Shown in pieces: positions 1-7,111 of a DNA stretch of 9,036 bases. The position numbers and the translations under genes were made by a program. Position 1 is the first letter of the stretch. Each line of letters begins with the position of its first letter. The stretch is from an uncultured Oscillospiraceae bacterium (GTDB taxonomy: Bacteria; Bacillota; Clostridia; Oscillospirales; Oscillospiraceae), in NCBI GenBank assembly GCA_947627085.1, contig CANQUO010000081.1, forward strand, positions 1 to 9,036. The letters run 5' to 3'. The notes under the pieces were generated by a model. It searched no databases. It was not told the DNA's origin and worked only from the letters and a program-made list of their open reading frames with translations.

Positions 1-1
1 C

Positions 2-1372
2 GTTGTCGGCGATGGGTCCGAAGGCGTCGATGGACACCGTGGCGCCCACGAAAGCCAGCATACCCAGGGCCGCGATGGCAATGCCGTAGGTGCCGCAGAT
101 AAAGCCGGAAACTAAAAGCGCTATGGCGATTATGAGCACGGGAAGTAAGCAGGAGCGGGAGCCGATGGCGTCGCCCTTTGTGACCACGAAGGCCTCGCCC
201 TCCTCGCATATCTCCGCAAGCTCACGGGTGGGCTTGTGGTCGGTGGAGGTGTAGTACTCGGTGATGACGCCAATGGCCACGCCGGAGATTATTCCCATTA
301 TGGCGGAGACCCAGGGGGAGGCCCAGCCGATCTTGAACTCCTCATAGAGCTCGCCGGCGCCCAGCTTTCCGAATATGAGATAGCAGGCCACGCCGCCGAG
401 TATAACGGTTATACCGGCGGATATCCAAGTGGAAAGGTCCAGCTCCCGGGATGGATTGTCGCTCATTTTCTTAAAGTTAGCTATCCCCAGGCCCACAAGG
501 CACCCGGCAAAGCCGCAGGCGGCCAGGATTATGGGGAAGAGCACGGTGGCGTTGAAGATGCCGTCCCCGGCGGAGGCGTGGCCCTGGAAGAGGGTCACGG
601 CGATCATGATGGACGCGGACATGGTGGCCACGAAGCTCTCAAGGAGGTCCGAGCAGTTGCCGGCGATGTCGTTTACGTTGTCGCCGATGAAGTCCGCGAT
701 GGTGTTGGGCACCCGGCTGTCGTCCTCCGGAAGGTCGTGGCGAATTTTGCCAAGGATGTCGGAGCTTATGTCGGCGGCCTTGGTGTAGTTGCCCCCGGCG
801 ACCCTGTTGAACATGGCCACGATGGAGCAGCCAAGGGAGTAGGTGGACACGCGCATGACGGTGGGATTGCAGGTAAGGCCGGAAATTTTGATAAGCCCGG
901 AGCTTACCGAGGTATGGTCCACGCCGCCCTGGACGAGCATGACGATTATGAGCCCCAGCATACCGAAGGCCTGGACTGCAAGGCCGGAGATACTGCCGCC
1001 GCACAGGGCGACCTTCACCGTCTCGCCGATGGACAGGCTCTCCCGGGCCTTATTGGCGGTGCGCACGTTGGCGTAGGTGGCGCTCTTCATACCGAGGACG
1101 CAGACTATCGAGCTCATAGCTCCGCCAAGCAAGAAGCTCAGGCCCGCCGTCTTTTCAATGAAAAGCGTGAAGATGGCGGCCACCACCACTAAGACGACGC
1201 AGATGCTCTTGTATTCCGTGAGCATGAAGGTGTTTGCGCCGGAACGGATTATCCCGGCCATTTCGACCATGTCCGCCGTCCCCTCCCGCATCTTCTTTAT
1301 CTTCATGTAGTTGAAGATAACGTAGGCGATGCCGAGGATGACGAGACACAGCACAAGGTACCACGCGGTCAT
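2..1372 (-). CDS. hppA: Membrane-bound ion-translocating pyrophosphatase, N-terminal 457 residues (cut by left edge)
   Basis: Members of this family hydrolyse cytoplasmic pyrophosphate and use the energy to pump H+ or Na+ across the membrane. The visible part is a multi-spanning protein beginning MTAWYLVLCL, with hydrophobic helices at about 4-22, 56-72, 77-95, 121-148 and several more. Family signatures are clear: SGANTFMLTEY (44-54, the usual GAxAFLxREY region), GGNYTKAADISSDILGK (193-209, with D201, D205 and K209), PEDD (215-218), and ADFIGDNVNDIAG (226-238, with D227, D231 and D235). These are the Mg-pyrophosphate ligands. The core reads GDNVND instead of the common GDNVGD, and ISSD instead of VGAD, so this is a divergent subfamily. 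The visible part ends at SIDAFGPIADN, just before the conserved GNTTAA/GNTTKA stretch whose Ala/Lys decides potassium dependence. K+ dependence and the pumped ion therefore cannot be read here. The start is supported by GGAGG 7 nt upstream. Confidence 0.95.
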   Translation of the reverse strand, partial: MTAWYLVLCLVILGIAYVIFNYMKIKKMREGTADMVEMAGIIRSGANTFMLTEYKSICVVLVVVAAIFTLFIEKTAGLSFLLGGAMSSIVCVLGMKSATYANVRTANKARESLSIGETVKVALCGGSISGLAVQAFGMLGLIIVMLVQGGVDHTSVSSGLIKISGLTCNPTVMRVSTYSLGCSIVAMFNRVAGGNYTKAADISSDILGKIRHDLPEDDSRVPNTIADFIGDNVNDIAGNCSDLLESFVATMSASIMIAVTLFQGHASAGDGIFNATVLFPIILAACGFAGCLVGLGIANFKKMSDNPSRELDLSTWISAGITVILGGVACYLIFGKLGAGELYEEFKIGWASPWVSAIMGIISGVAIGVITEYYTSTDHKPTRELAEICEEGEAFVVTKGDAIGSRSCLLPVLIIAIALLVSGFICGTYGIAIAALGMLAFVGATVSIDAFGPIADN

Positions 1373-1379
1373 AAAAAAA

Positions 1380-1384
1380 CCTCC
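1380..1384 (-). promoter_or_regulatory. Ribosome binding site of hppA
   Basis: On the minus strand GGAGG lies 7 nt before the ATG at 1372-1370. It fixes the start of the pyrophosphatase gene; the short leader between promoter and start is only about 25 nt. Confidence 0.85.
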
Positions 1385-1403
1385 AATAACGAGTAATAAT
1401 GTA

Positions 1404-1432
1404 ATTATATTCCCTTTTCTCCGCTCATGCAA
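1404..1432 (-). promoter_or_regulatory. Sigma-A-type promoter of hppA
   Basis: Read on the minus strand, TTGCAT (-35, at 1432-1427) is followed by a 17-nt spacer and a perfect TATAAT (-10, at 1409-1404). This predicts a transcription start near 1397 and a leader of about 25 nt. The consensus quality and spacing suggest strong, housekeeping-type expression. Confidence 0.8.
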
Positions 1433-1504
1433 GTATATTTTCTCTTTTTACCGGCTTTCGGACGCGGCGGCGGGCAGAAAATGTCATTATTATCAAATCC
1501 ACTC

Positions 1505-1533
1505 TTGCAATTTTGCCTTTACCAGAATAAAAT
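1505..1533 (+). promoter_or_regulatory. Sigma-A-type promoter of the radC pair
   Basis: TTGCAA (1505-1510), a 17-nt spacer and TAAAAT (1528-1533) precede the first RadC gene by 39 nt. It is divergent from the hppA promoter. The gene's ribosome binding site GGGGGAG (1561-1567) follows, 5 nt from the ATG. Confidence 0.7.
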
Positions 1534-1551
1534 ATCTTTGTTAACAGATAT
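1532..1551. repeat. Small inverted repeat at the radC transcription start
   Basis: ATATCT (1532-1537) and AGATAT (1546-1551) form 6-bp arms around an 8-nt centre, starting inside the -10 box of the radC promoter. The position would suit a repressor operator. The arms are short and AT-rich, so chance is a real possibility. It does not match the GAAC-N4-GTTC core of Bacillota LexA sites. Confidence 0.25.
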
Positions 1552-1572
1552 AGTCCGACAGGGGGAGCGGAT

Positions 1573-2289
1573 ATGGCCGATACGGGGAAACGGGAGCTGT
1601 ACCGCCGGTGGTTTCAGGACTCCGACGGGGAGACCCTCACCGACCAGCAGCTTTTGGAGGCACTTTTGGGAGTGTGCCACGTGAAAAACGCCGGGGAGCT
1701 GGCAAAAAGGCTCATGGCCCATTACAGTACGGTCTGGAACGTGCTGACCTCGAAGCTGAGCGAGCTTACAAGCATCCAGGGCGTCGGGGAGAAGTCCGCC
1801 ATACTCATAAACGCCGTGGGGAACATATATATCCGCGCCGAGGCGCGGCAGGAGAGCCAGTCCGCCGTCACCTGCCCCGAGCGGGCCGCGGAGCTCCTCA
1901 TCCCCCGATTCAGGGACATGGACGCCGAGGCCGTCCGGGCAATCTACTTAGACGGGTTCCTCCTTCCGCTGTCAGTGGAGCTCATATGCACCGGGAGCGC
2001 CATCTCGGCAAAGCTTGACATCTTTCCCCTGCTGTGCAAGGCCGCCGACACCGAGTGCGCCGATATCATCATCGCCCACAACCATCCCACATCGGACCCC
2101 GCGCCATCGGATACGGACCTTGCGGTGACCTCGGTATTGCGCCGCAGGCTCAACTCCATCGGCATAAGGCTCCTTGACCACATCATCGTATCGAAGGAGA
2201 CCTACGTCTCCCTGGCCGCCGAGGGGTATCTTGACACCGTGGACCCCTCGGGGTCATACATAACCACCGCCTTAAGGGAGGAAAGCTGA
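1573..2289 (+). CDS. radC: RadC-family JAMM/MPN protein with intact metal motif
   Basis: This 238-residue RadC-family protein has the usual two parts. The first is an N-terminal helix-hairpin-helix region, with LTDQQLLEALLG (22-33) and IQGVGEKSAI (68-77). The second is a C-terminal JAMM (MPN+) fold. The JAMM signature HxHPx6SxxD is complete: H169, H171, P172, S179 and D182 in AHNHPTSDPAPSDTD, followed by LLDHIIVS (200-207). JAMM folds with this motif bind zinc and are usually metallopeptidases; the true role of RadC is unsettled, and the old DNA-repair label is not well supported. The N-terminus starts at RRWFQDSDGE and lacks the GHRxRL opening seen in many clostridial RadC proteins and in its downstream neighbour. 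The ribosome binding site GGGGGAG lies 5 nt before the ATG. The stop codon overlaps the next start by one base. Confidence 0.9.
   Translation: MADTGKRELYRRWFQDSDGETLTDQQLLEALLGVCHVKNAGELAKRLMAHYSTVWNVLTSKLSELTSIQGVGEKSAILINAVGNIYIRAEARQESQSAVTCPERAAELLIPRFRDMDAEAVRAIYLDGFLLPLSVELICTGSAISAKLDIFPLLCKAADTECADIIIAHNHPTSDPAPSDTDLAVTSVLRRRLNSIGIRLLDHIIVSKETYVSLAAEGYLDTVDPSGSYITTALREES
2276..2281 (+). promoter_or_regulatory. Ribosome binding site of the second radC-like gene, inside the first
   Basis: GGGAGG lies within the last codons of the upstream gene, 7 nt before the ATG at 2289. Together with the TGATG stop/start overlap it indicates translational coupling of the two RadC-like genes. Confidence 0.8.
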
Positions 2290-3062
2290 TGCAACCCCAC
2301 GCCGGTCACAGGGAACGTATGCGGCAAAAATATATGAGGTCCGGCCCGGGGAGCATGACGGACGCGGAGCTTGCGGAGCTCATGCTGTACCCGCTCATGC
2401 CACGGCGGGACGTGCGTCCGCTGGCTGAGGAGCTGATAAGCGCCGGCGGCGGTCTTTCAGGCGTGGCGTCACTCACTCCGGAGGAGCTTGCCGGGATCAA
2501 GGGCGCCGGGGAGGATGTGGCGCTTCTCATAAAGATAGTCGGGGCACTGTCCCGGAGGGCCTGGAGCCAGCGCCGCGCCGGGGTGCTCATACGCAGCGTC
2601 GACAGCGCGAGGCGCTATTTGAGCTCCAGGTTCAGGGGCGTGGATACGGACCTTGTTTTGGAGGTCTGCATCGACCGGGACGGCTGGGTCGCCGGTTGCG
2701 CCCCTGTTTGCTCAGGTCCCATCCCCGCCGGAGGACCCGACACCGGCGCGCTGGTCCTCCCCGCCCTTCGGGCCAAGACCGACAGGGTGATACTCGCCCA
2801 CAATATACTGTGTATCGAGGGCACCCCGGAGGACCTGGAGGCCGATCTCATAGCCGGACTTGACAGGGCCCTGGGCTCGTTCAACATAGTCCTGCTTGAC
2901 TACTTCATATTTTACGGCGACCACTGCATCTCCGCCGTCGCCACCCACCTTCTCCCCCAGACCCGCGACCGCCGGGAGTACATATCCCGCTCGCTCCCCT
3001 CAAAAATAAACGTCAATATCCGCACCCTGCCCGAAAGACGCGGCGGCGGGGACCGGAGCTGA
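2289..3062 (+). CDS. RadC-like protein with degenerate JAMM site (MPN-minus type)
   Basis: This 257-residue protein is a paralogue of the gene just upstream. It keeps the clostridial RadC opening GHRERMRQKYM (6-16), the TDAELAELMLYP segment (24-35), the MPRRDVRPLAEEL stretch (37-49) and the helix-hairpin-helix IKGAGEDVALL (70-80). The C-terminal domain aligns with the JAMM fold, but its metal site is broken. The block VILAHNILCIEGTPEDLEAD keeps the first His (H171), while the second is I173, the Pro is L174, the Ser is E181 and the Asp is E184. The later LLDH is LLDY (202-205). It is therefore unlikely to bind zinc or hydrolyse anything. The frame is intact and the start is supported by GGGAGG, so it appears to be a maintained gene rather than decay. 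A basic tail follows (ERRGGGDRS). A non-catalytic partner or scaffold role next to the active-type RadC is inference. Confidence 0.88.
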   Translation: MQPHAGHRERMRQKYMRSGPGSMTDAELAELMLYPLMPRRDVRPLAEELISAGGGLSGVASLTPEELAGIKGAGEDVALLIKIVGALSRRAWSQRRAGVLIRSVDSARRYLSSRFRGVDTDLVLEVCIDRDGWVAGCAPVCSGPIPAGGPDTGALVLPALRAKTDRVILAHNILCIEGTPEDLEADLIAGLDRALGSFNIVLLDYFIFYGDHCISAVATHLLPQTRDRREYISRSLPSKINVNIRTLPERRGGGDRS

Positions 3063-3119
3063 CGGGGCAACCGGCGGACCGCGCCGCTTAATCCATGATG
3101 ACAAATTGAGGATAACAAA
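3063..3119 (+). other. Short intergenic gap before yfhO
   Basis: The 57-bp gap has no convincing promoter or terminator. It contains a GC-rich 5-bp hairpin (CGGCG at 3072-3076 and CGCCG at 3082-3086) with no T-run after it, then GAGG (3108-3111) as the ribosome binding site of the next gene, 8 nt from its ATG. Read-through from the radC pair is plausible. Confidence 0.5.
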
Positions 3120-5933
3120 ATGAAGCTCGTCTCATCAAAAAATAAAAAGAGGCAGCCAAGCTGGACCTTATTGGCCTTCGCCATACCGGTGGTGTGTATG
3201 CTCACCGTCATGGTCATCGGCGGCTACTCCCCCTTCGGCAGTTACTCCATGCTCTATTCGGACATGTTCCACCAGTACTTCCCCTTCTTCGTGGCCTTTC
3301 GGAAGGCCCTTCTGGGCGGGCACGGCCTTATATACAGCTGGAACGTGGGCATGGGCATGGACTATTTGGGCCTCATCGCCTACTACCTGGCCTCCCCTGT
3401 AAATCTGTTGGGGATTTTGGCGCCCAAGGGCGCGCTTTTGGGGCTCTTCTCCCTGTTCGTACCCATAAAGCTGGGCCTCGCGGGGCTCTTTTTCGCGATA
3501 TTTCTCAAAAAATCCTTCCGCCGTGACGATATCTCCATCGCCCTTTTCGGGAGCTTCTACGCCATGTGCGCCTGGGCGCTGGGCTACCAGTGGAACCTCA
3601 TGTGGCTCGACACCTTCGCCCTTCTGCCCCTGGTGGTATTGGGGGCGGTGGAGCTGTTGCGGGACCGGAAATTCGTCCTTTACACTGTCACTCTTTTTCT
3701 CTCGATTTTTATAAATTATTACGTGGGCCTTTTCACCTGCGTATTCGTATTTTTGCTGTTTTTCGGCTATGAGCTGTGCCGCTGGCGGGGTTTGGGGCGG
3801 TTTTTCGCGGACCTTGTTAGGATCGGCGTATTCTCCCTTTTAGCCATCGGCATGACGGCCATGCTGGAGCTACCGGCGCTGGCCGCCCTTCAGGACACCT
3901 ACTCCGCGGTGAACAAATTCCCCACGGGCTTTCAGCTCAATATAGCCGGCGAGAACACCTGGAGGGGCTTTTTTGACGCCGTCCGGAGGACCTTGGGCAA
4001 CTCCGGTGCCTGGGCGCCCCTGACCTTCAAGGAGGGGCTTCCCAACATCTACTGCGGCGCGGGGAGCGTGGTGCTGGCGTTTCTGTGCCTCACGACCCGG
4101 AAGGTGAAGCTCCGCGACAAGCTGTGCGGCGTGGCGCTTTTGTTCTTTTTTATCGCGAGCTTCATAATCCGAAAGTTGGACTACGTGTGGCACGGGTTCC
4201 ACTTTACGAACATGATGCCCTACCGCTTCAGCTTCCTTTATAGCTTCGTCCTTCTCTGCATGGCCTACCGGGCGTATCTTCTGCGCCACGATTTCAAGGT
4301 GTGGCAGGTGGTCCTGGCCGGGGTATTGGCCGCTTTGTCGATATTCGCCGGCGACGGGCGCTCGGAGCCCGTATACTTGTCCTGCAACCTGGCGTTCCTG
4401 CTTCTCTACACCGGAGTACTGCTCTGGGACGCGCTCCCGGAAAAATTCCGGAAAAAAGCGCCGGAGACTGACGGAGCCGGAGGAATGCCCGGCTCGGATG
4501 AGGCGGCGTATGATGCGGAGGGCTTTGAAAACCCGGACATTGACGATGAGGCCCGGCGCGCCGCCCGCCGGGAGCTTAAGCGGAGGCGGGCGTCGACAGC
4601 GCTTGTATGCGTTTTCGGCATCGAGCTTATCGTTGACATACTCAATTTCGGCGTGAACTTCCCGCCCACCAATGCCTCCAACTATCCCAAGGGCACCGGC
4701 GACACCTACGACGCCGTGAGCTACATGGAGGAGCTTGAGCGCGACACACTTTTCTACCGCGCCGAGGTCACCCACGCCCAGACGCTGAACGACGGGGCGC
4801 TTATAGGCTACAACGGCATCTCCACCTTCACAAGCTCCGTGAACGTCAGCGTGACCAGGTTCATGCAGTCCCTGGGCTACGCCGCCAAGGACAACTATAA
4901 CCGCTACTGCTTTGAGGAGAGCTCCCCGGTGGCAAACCTCTTTTTGGGGCTCAAGTACATGATAGAGCGTGACGGTGAGGTGAAGGACAACAGCTACTTT
5001 AAATGCCTTCGCTCCTTCGGCCAGGTGAGCTTGCTTGAAAACAACGCCTATCTCCCCCTGGGGTTCCTGACAAAGCCCGACCTTTCGGAGGCGGACCTCA
5101 CCGGCAACGACCCGTTTACCGTACAAAATACGCTCCTCGCCGCGGCCTCGGGCGTCACGGGGAGCTTCTGGCGCTCAATCCCGACCTTTGACCTTGATAT
5201 CCGGGGCTCCGAGGGACTGGAGCTCACGGCCTCCCCCCAGAGCCGCTACTGCTCCTATACCGGAGGCTCGGGCGGCACGGTATCGTATTTCTACACCGCC
5301 AACAACGAGGGTCTGCTGTGTATCCATCTCAACCTCTCCGCCCGGAACAGCTTCCGGGTCTATAAAAACGACCAGCTAATATTCAGCGAGAGCATAACCC
5401 TCCCCCAGATGTTCTCCGTCTGCATGGCCCAGCCCGGGGACGTATTTGAGGTGCGCATGGACTGCCGCGCCGGTGAAAACGGCACCATGACGATAAGGGC
5501 CGCCATACTTGACGACCGGCTCTTTCAGGAGGCCTACGATACCCTTTCGGCCTCGCCCCTTGAGCTCACAAGGTTCGAGAGCACATATGTGGAGGGGGAT
5601 ATCTCCTGTCCCACAGACGGGCTCCTCTACACCTCCATCCCCGACGACGGCAACTGGAGGGCTTTCGTGGACGGCAAGCCCGCGAAAATAACCGACGTCG
5701 GCGGCTGTATGGTGGCGCTGAGGCTCAGCGCCGGGGAGCACACGGTGACCTTCCGATACAGTAATACCGCCCTGTCCCTGGGCTGGAGGATAAGCCTCTC
5801 CTGCGCCATGCTGTTCCTCTTCGCCCTGCTCGTCCGCAGCCGCCCCATAAGGCGCATGGGCAAGCACGAAAAGGGGCGCGCGGAGCGCTATGGCAAAATT
5901 GACCGAAAAAATAAGGAGGAGCAAAATGACTGA
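3120..5933 (+). CDS. YfhO-family membrane glycosyltransferase-like protein
   Basis: This 937-residue integral membrane protein belongs to the YfhO family, thought to be GT-C-fold enzymes using lipid-linked sugars. Bacillus subtilis YfhO takes part in lipoteichoic acid glycosylation. After a basic start (KNKKR) and helix 1 (about 15-36) comes the extracytoplasmic SYSMLYSDMFHQYFPFF (41-57), whose D48 sits where GT-C enzymes keep a catalytic acid. The conserved block QWNLMWLDTFALLPLVVLG (157-175) and SIFINYYVGL (195-204) follow, with about a dozen helices up to residue 435. A charged loop (441-490) is followed by one helix (about 491-510) and then a large exported domain (about 511-885). It ends in a family-typical WRAFVDGKPAKI...LRLSAGEHTVTFRYS section, a last helix (887-906) and a basic cytoplasmic tail. 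No flippase or CsbB/GtcA-like partner is visible in the window, so the sugar and acceptor are unknown. Confidence 0.9.
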   Translation: MKLVSSKNKKRQPSWTLLAFAIPVVCMLTVMVIGGYSPFGSYSMLYSDMFHQYFPFFVAFRKALLGGHGLIYSWNVGMGMDYLGLIAYYLASPVNLLGILAPKGALLGLFSLFVPIKLGLAGLFFAIFLKKSFRRDDISIALFGSFYAMCAWALGYQWNLMWLDTFALLPLVVLGAVELLRDRKFVLYTVTLFLSIFINYYVGLFTCVFVFLLFFGYELCRWRGLGRFFADLVRIGVFSLLAIGMTAMLELPALAALQDTYSAVNKFPTGFQLNIAGENTWRGFFDAVRRTLGNSGAWAPLTFKEGLPNIYCGAGSVVLAFLCLTTRKVKLRDKLCGVALLFFFIASFIIRKLDYVWHGFHFTNMMPYRFSFLYSFVLLCMAYRAYLLRHDFKVWQVVLAGVLAALSIFAGDGRSEPVYLSCNLAFLLLYTGVLLWDALPEKFRKKAPETDGAGGMPGSDEAAYDAEGFENPDIDDEARRAARRELKRRRASTALVCVFGIELIVDILNFGVNFPPTNASNYPKGTGDTYDAVSYMEELERDTLFYRAEVTHAQTLNDGALIGYNGISTFTSSVNVSVTRFMQSLGYAAKDNYNRYCFEESSPVANLFLGLKYMIERDGEVKDNSYFKCLRSFGQVSLLENNAYLPLGFLTKPDLSEADLTGNDPFTVQNTLLAAASGVTGSFWRSIPTFDLDIRGSEGLELTASPQSRYCSYTGGSGGTVSYFYTANNEGLLCIHLNLSARNSFRVYKNDQLIFSESITLPQMFSVCMAQPGDVFEVRMDCRAGENGTMTIRAAILDDRLFQEAYDTLSASPLELTRFESTYVEGDISCPTDGLLYTSIPDDGNWRAFVDGKPAKITDVGGCMVALRLSAGEHTVTFRYSNTALSLGWRISLSCAMLFLFALLVRSRPIRRMGKHEKGRAERYGKIDRKNKEEQND
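5913..5919 (+). promoter_or_regulatory. Ribosome binding site that decides the nitroreductase start
   Basis: AAGGAGG lies inside the end of yfhO, 6 nt before the ATG at 5926. It favours that start over an in-frame ATG at 5890, which has no comparable site and would add a basic, unrelated 12-residue extension. Confidence 0.85.
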
Positions 5934-6681
5934 GTTTGAGGCGCTTCAAAATCGGGTATCCGTCCGTTCCTATGAAAAACGCGCGGTGGAGCCGGAGAAG
6001 CTCGCGGAGCTTTCCGGGCTTATCGAGGAGATAAATTCCGCCTCCGGCCTCGCCTTTCGACTTGTCAGCACCGGCGACGCCTCCGTCCCGGCGGTGAAGC
6101 TCTCGGCGGCCATGTTCTCCGGGGCCGTGTCCTCCTGCGCCCTTTTGATAGGCGGGGCGGACGAGATAAGCTCCGAGATGGTGGGCTACTTCGGCCAGAA
6201 GCTGATGCTCCGGGCCGTGTCCCTGGGGCTCGGCGCCTGCTGGGTCGCCGGTACCTTCGACCGCAAATCGGTGGAGGCGGAGCTCACCGGGGATACGCGG
6301 CTGTGGGATGTGATGCCCCTGGGCTACGCAACGGAAAAGGTCCCCCTGAAACAGCGGACCATCAGGGCCGCCATACGCTCAAAGAGCAGGAAGCTTGAGG
6401 ACTTCATAGAGTCCGACCACCCCCTCTCCACTCTGCCCAAGTGGGTCATGGCCGGCGTGGAGGCCGTGAAGGACGGGCCCTCCGCCGTGAACCAGCAGCC
6501 GGTGAACATCGTCTACAAGGACGGCCTCGTCACCGCCCGCATCTGGAAGGAAAACGCCAATGCGTTAAAATACAACGACCTGGGCATCGCCAAATATCAG
6601 TTTCAGGTGGCCGCCGAGGCCGCCGGGGTGCGGGGCTTCTGGAATTTCGGCGACGGCGGGGATTTCATTGCGGACAACTAA
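5926..6681 (+). CDS. Nitroreductase-family flavoprotein (TM1586-like)
   Basis: This 251-residue protein resembles the nitroreductase superfamily, specifically the TM1586-type branch common in clostridia. These are FMN enzymes that usually take electrons from NAD(P)H; the substrate is not known for this branch. The N-terminal NRVSVRSYEKR (9-19) is the FMN phosphate-binding RxSxRxY motif, with R10, S12, R14 and Y16. LGLGACWVAGTF (100-111) and a second motif, GPSAVNQQPVNI (184-195), are further FMN-pocket elements. The C-terminus has DLGIAKYQFQVAAEAAG (218-234) and ends WNFGDGGDFIADN, typical for the branch. Its internal layout suggests two half-size copies of the nitroreductase fold in one chain. 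The gene overlaps the end of yfhO by 8 nt, which implies co-translation. A functional link with YfhO is not evident from known biology. Confidence 0.85.
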   Translation: MTEFEALQNRVSVRSYEKRAVEPEKLAELSGLIEEINSASGLAFRLVSTGDASVPAVKLSAAMFSGAVSSCALLIGGADEISSEMVGYFGQKLMLRAVSLGLGACWVAGTFDRKSVEAELTGDTRLWDVMPLGYATEKVPLKQRTIRAAIRSKSRKLEDFIESDHPLSTLPKWVMAGVEAVKDGPSAVNQQPVNIVYKDGLVTARIWKENANALKYNDLGIAKYQFQVAAEAAGVRGFWNFGDGGDFIADN

Positions 6682-6732
6682 GAAAAAAACAATAGTTTTC
6701 GTCATAATTTGTCAGCTCACGGCAAATATTTG

Positions 6733-6760
6733 TTGACAGTTTTTCTGGAATTTTTATCTT
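6733..6760 (+). promoter_or_regulatory. Promoter of the DUF6514-like gene
   Basis: A perfect TTGACA (6733-6738), a 16-nt spacer and TATCTT (6755-6760) form a plausible sigma-A promoter. Transcription would begin near 6767, giving a leader of about 58 nt. Confidence 0.6.
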
Positions 6761-6811
6761 TTTTGACGGATAATAGGAATTGGCGGAACAAATCGCCGTC
6801 ATGAAAATTCC

Positions 6812-6817
6812 GGGAGG
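6812..6817 (+). promoter_or_regulatory. Ribosome binding site that decides the DUF6514-like start
   Basis: GGGAGG lies 7 nt before the ATG at 6825. It argues against the in-frame ATG at 6801 and the TTG at 6780, which lack well-placed sites. Confidence 0.8.
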
Positions 6818-6824
6818 CGTCAAA

Positions 6825-7094
6825 ATGAAAACAAAGTACACAAAACTCATGATGGCCCGGGTCTCGGGCATGACATTATCCTATTTTCTCACCGAAGCCC
6901 AGGTAGAAGTCGACGGCTGTATCCACACCCGCTACGGCGCGGCGGTGGAGATCGCGGGAGGCGAGCGCGCCGAGCTTACGGACCTGTACCCCGCCAGAGC
7001 CCCGGCCGAGGAATTCGTCTCAAAGCTCTGCCGATGTCTCGTCACCCCTGTGACATTGGCCGACGTGGCCTATGACGAGCTGTGCTCCGTATAG
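6825..7094 (+). CDS. Small DUF6514-like protein of unknown function
   Basis: The product has 89 residues and no signal peptide or membrane segment. Its central VDGCIHTRYGAAVEIAGG (29-46), the LTDLYPARAPAEEFVSKLCRCLVTP stretch from residue 51, and the closing LADVAYDEL (78-86) resemble the clostridial DUF6514 family. That family has a YGI-type strand, an Asp/Ile strand with Arg/Lys, a LxxxCNxxxxxPxHLxDVxxD helix region and a length near 90-110. The assignment rests on remembered family shape, and no function is known. The gene has its own promoter and a strong terminator, so it is a single-gene unit. It is convergent with the P-type ATPase-like gene. Confidence 0.7.
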   Translation: MKTKYTKLMMARVSGMTLSYFLTEAQVEVDGCIHTRYGAAVEIAGGERAELTDLYPARAPAEEFVSKLCRCLVTPVTLADVAYDELCSV

Positions 7095-7111
7095 GACCTG
7101 CAACAACAAAT

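Larger units (their letters stand above)
6682..6824 (+). other. AT-rich intergenic region upstream of the DUF6514-like gene
   Basis: This 143-bp stretch is much richer in A and T than its surroundings. It contains a candidate promoter (6733-6760) and the ribosome binding site of the next gene. No good terminator for the nitroreductase is visible: only a weak AAAAC/GTTTT pairing near 6687-6700. No riboswitch or small RNA structure was recognised. Confidence 0.5.

Noticed and set aside
236..1192. Long plus-strand frame (318 codons) opposite hppA
   Set aside because: It is antisense to a clear membrane pyrophosphatase. Its product is Gly/His/Ala-rich with no recognisable domain, as expected for a high-GC shadow frame.
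3072..3086. Hairpin between radC-like gene and yfhO as a terminator
   Set aside because: The stem has only 5 bp and no T-run follows.
3870..5126. Long minus-strand frame (418 codons) opposite yfhO
   Set aside because: It lies fully within the YfhO coding region, is rich in Val/Gly/Arg/His without family motifs and has no ribosome binding site of note. Treated as a shadow frame.
5890..5925. Upstream ATG for the nitroreductase
   Set aside because: No ribosome binding site is well placed, and the extra residues (MAKLTEKIRRSK) are not typical of the family. AAGGAGG favours 5926.
6780..6824. Earlier TTG (6780) or ATG (6801) for the DUF6514-like gene
   Set aside because: GGGAGG is ideally placed for the ATG at 6825, and the extension has no family resemblance.
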